From Bacteroidota bacterium (GTDB taxonomy: Bacteria > Bacteroidota > Bacteroidia > Bacteroidales > PUMT01), in contig PXAP01000243.1 in NCBI GenBank assembly GCA_003567115.1, positions 1-6,441 of the forward strand: a stretch of 6,441 nucleotides of DNA, in the 5' to 3' direction. The notes under the pieces were generated by a model. The model had not been told where the DNA came from. It saw only the letters and a program-made list of their open reading frames with translations, and searched no databases. Positions 5,231 through 6,441 of the stretch are shown here, piece by piece. Numbering within the stretch: the stretch's first letter is position 1; every line of letters starts with the position of its first letter. The position numbers and the translations under genes are program-made.

Positions 5231-6441
5231 TTACCGGTCAAAATGCTTCCGCGGAAGCATTTCATCCCTCATAGCCGTATGATAAACCAGTACGGCCACA
5301 ACGGTGGCCGCCTGCATCATGTCCCCCAGCTGCATACGCTCAAAAGTGTCCATGTTGGTGTGGTAACCACGGCCATAATCGAGCCTGTCCTGGATAAACT
5401 GGAATCCGGGCAAACCCACGGCATCAAAAGCTACATGATCGGTGCTGCCTGTCCCGCGCAGCGTTACCGTGCTTACTCCCAGGTCCTCAAGAGGCTCAAA
5501 CCAGGCCTCAAATATGGGACGCAATGCATCGTTATCCTGCAGGTAAATACCCCTTATCCTGCCCGAACCGTTATCAACATTATAATAGACCGATAATTCG
5601 TCATAAGCGTCTTTTTTGCCGCCATCAGCAGGATCATAGAAATGTTCCCGCACATAATTTCTTGAACCGTGCAGTCCCTGCTCCTCTGCTCCCCATAAAG
5701 CAATACGGATGGTACGCCTTGGTTCTGTACCAAGTTCTTTTAATATCCTCATAACCTCCATCATAACAACAACTCCGGCACCGTTGTCATTACCCCCTGT
5801 TCCTCCGTGCCAGGAATCCAGATGAGCTCCGATCATTACAACCTCATCCCTTAACTGACGGTCCGTTCCCGGTATTTCGGCAATAACATTATATCCCATC
5901 AGATCATCGTATATAAACCTGTTACGAATATCAAGCTCAAGCTCAACATCAATATCTGCTTCAAGCAGCCTGACGATACGGCCGTAATGTTCAAAGGTCA
6001 TATCCACAAGGGGCAGACCGGGTTCATCAGCTATATTATAACCCGAACCATGAGACCTCACTGCCCCGTAGGTTCCTGAAGGATTCAGCATGGCCACCAC
6101 TCCCTCATCCTCAAAAAACTGCACTATCTTCTGATTAAGTACACGCTGTGCAAACCAGTCCGTCGGCTGTCTCCTTATCTCTCCGTAAGCGGGAGACCTT
6201 ATCTCGGGGTATTGTTCAAGCTGCTCCAGCTCTTCATCTTCCCATCTTGATGCAAGGGGCTGAAAGGAGAGCTGGGGCTCCGATCTGACCGGTGCGACTA
6301 TCACCTTTCCATTAAGAGTTCCCTCATATCTTTCGAAATCGCTTTCATCCTGTATATCGACCAGTACGGGACTGGTAACGACAAGACTGTCTGTCCCCCT
6401 GGTCCAGGCACGGGGTACTGCTATCAGATGCTGATAATACG
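5231..6441 (-). CDS. M28-type zinc metallopeptidase, secreted (N-terminus outside window)
   Basis: The frame is open to the right edge. The codon at 6304 is GTG (Val), and upstream codons encode family-like sequence (LIAVPRAWTRGTDS, then YEGTLNGKVIVAP, the end of a PA-like region), so the true start is beyond 6441. Counting from that Val, the catalytic core has all M28 zinc-site residues: H161 (GAHLDSWH), D173 (GGNDNGAG), E207/E208 (WGAEEQG), D244 (YNVDNG) and H315 (YHTNMDT). STDHVAFDAVGLPGF at 287-301 is typical of the family. It should be an aminopeptidase or carboxypeptidase using two Zn ions. Bacteroidota homologues are usually about 500-550 residues with a signal peptide, so roughly 120 residues are missing here. 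Export is inferred. The last residues (EMLPRKHFDR) are encoded by a palindrome. It converges on the ABC-F gene with 5 bp between stops. Confidence 0.95.
   Translation of the reverse strand, partial: YYQHLIAVPRAWTRGTDSLVVTSPVLVDIQDESDFERYEGTLNGKVIVAPVRSEPQLSFQPLASRWEDEELEQLEQYPEIRSPAYGEIRRQPTDWFAQRVLNQKIVQFFEDEGVVAMLNPSGTYGAVRSHGSGYNIADEPGLPLVDMTFEHYGRIVRLLEADIDVELELDIRNRFIYDDLMGYNVIAEIPGTDRQLRDEVVMIGAHLDSWHGGTGGNDNGAGVVVMMEVMRILKELGTEPRRTIRIALWGAEEQGLHGSRNYVREHFYDPADGGKKDAYDELSVYYNVDNGSGRIRGIYLQDNDALRPIFEAWFEPLEDLGVSTVTLRGTGSTDHVAFDAVGLPGFQFIQDRLDYGRGYHTNMDTFERMQLGDMMQAATVVAVLVYHTAMRDEMLPRKHFDR
5241..5262. terminator. Perfect 22-bp palindrome, probable bidirectional terminator between convergent genes
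   Basis: The sequence from AAATGCTTCC (5241-5250) through GCGGAAGCATTT (5251-5262) is identical to its reverse complement. As RNA it gives a 9-bp stem with a CGCG loop on either strand. It ends in TTT then CATC on the plus strand and TTTT then GACC on the minus strand, so the U-tracts are short. It begins 15 bp after the ABC-F stop and lies within the last codons of the M28 gene, whose stop is at 5231-5233. Confidence 0.55.

Noticed and set aside
5222..5596. Plus-strand open frame of 124 codons starting at the end of the ABC-F gene
   Set aside because: It is antisense to the M28 peptidase 3' half; composition and lack of motifs fit a shadow frame.

Overview
The window looks like ordinary chromosome from a member of the Bacteroidota, probably the Bacteroidales/Marinilabiliales side. 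The reasons are promoter -7 elements of the TAnnTTTG type (two perfect 8/8 matches), start codons without good Shine-Dalgarno sequences, a Bacteroidota-style Uup-like ABC-F protein, a large protein with a TonB-plug-like segment, a tRNA without encoded CCA, and moderate GC content. Species cannot be named from this sequence.

Layout: (1) 2-1366, plus strand, is the 3' part of a large protein cut by the window edge. It has a plug-like and MG2-tail-like region followed by a C-terminal domain of unknown function, and is closed by an intrinsic terminator near 1401-1435. (2) 1516-1684, minus strand, is a compact tRNA-Arg(ACG) unit with its own promoter and a strong terminator. The tRNA carries an unusual A19-U56 elbow pair in place of G19-C56. 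(3) 1720-2205, minus strand, encodes a small secreted protein with a papain/NlpC-P60-like Cys/His pattern. (4) 2206-2527 has no gene, but 2310-2480 holds a succession of hairpins and a long-range inverted repeat that no gene explains. (5) 2528-3175, minus strand, is endonuclease III (nth). (6) 3312-5225, plus strand, is an ABC-F ATPase with a Uup-type C-terminal coiled coil, divergent from nth. (7) 5231-6441, minus strand, is an M28-type metallopeptidase running off the right edge. It converges on the ABC-F gene with only 5 bp between stop codons, and a perfect 22-bp palindrome lies inside its last codons.

The genes do not form one pathway. They are mostly single transcription units on alternating strands: DNA base-excision repair, ribosome/ABC-F function, two predicted secreted hydrolases, a surface or envelope protein, and a tRNA. 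I see no CRISPR array, transposase, integrase, toxin-antitoxin pair or defence island, and no convincing new multi-gene system. The most interesting items are the tRNA elbow substitution, the structured intergenic element, the unusual small secreted Cys/His protein, the two-part architecture of the first gene, and the palindrome that doubles as coding sequence and probable bidirectional terminator.
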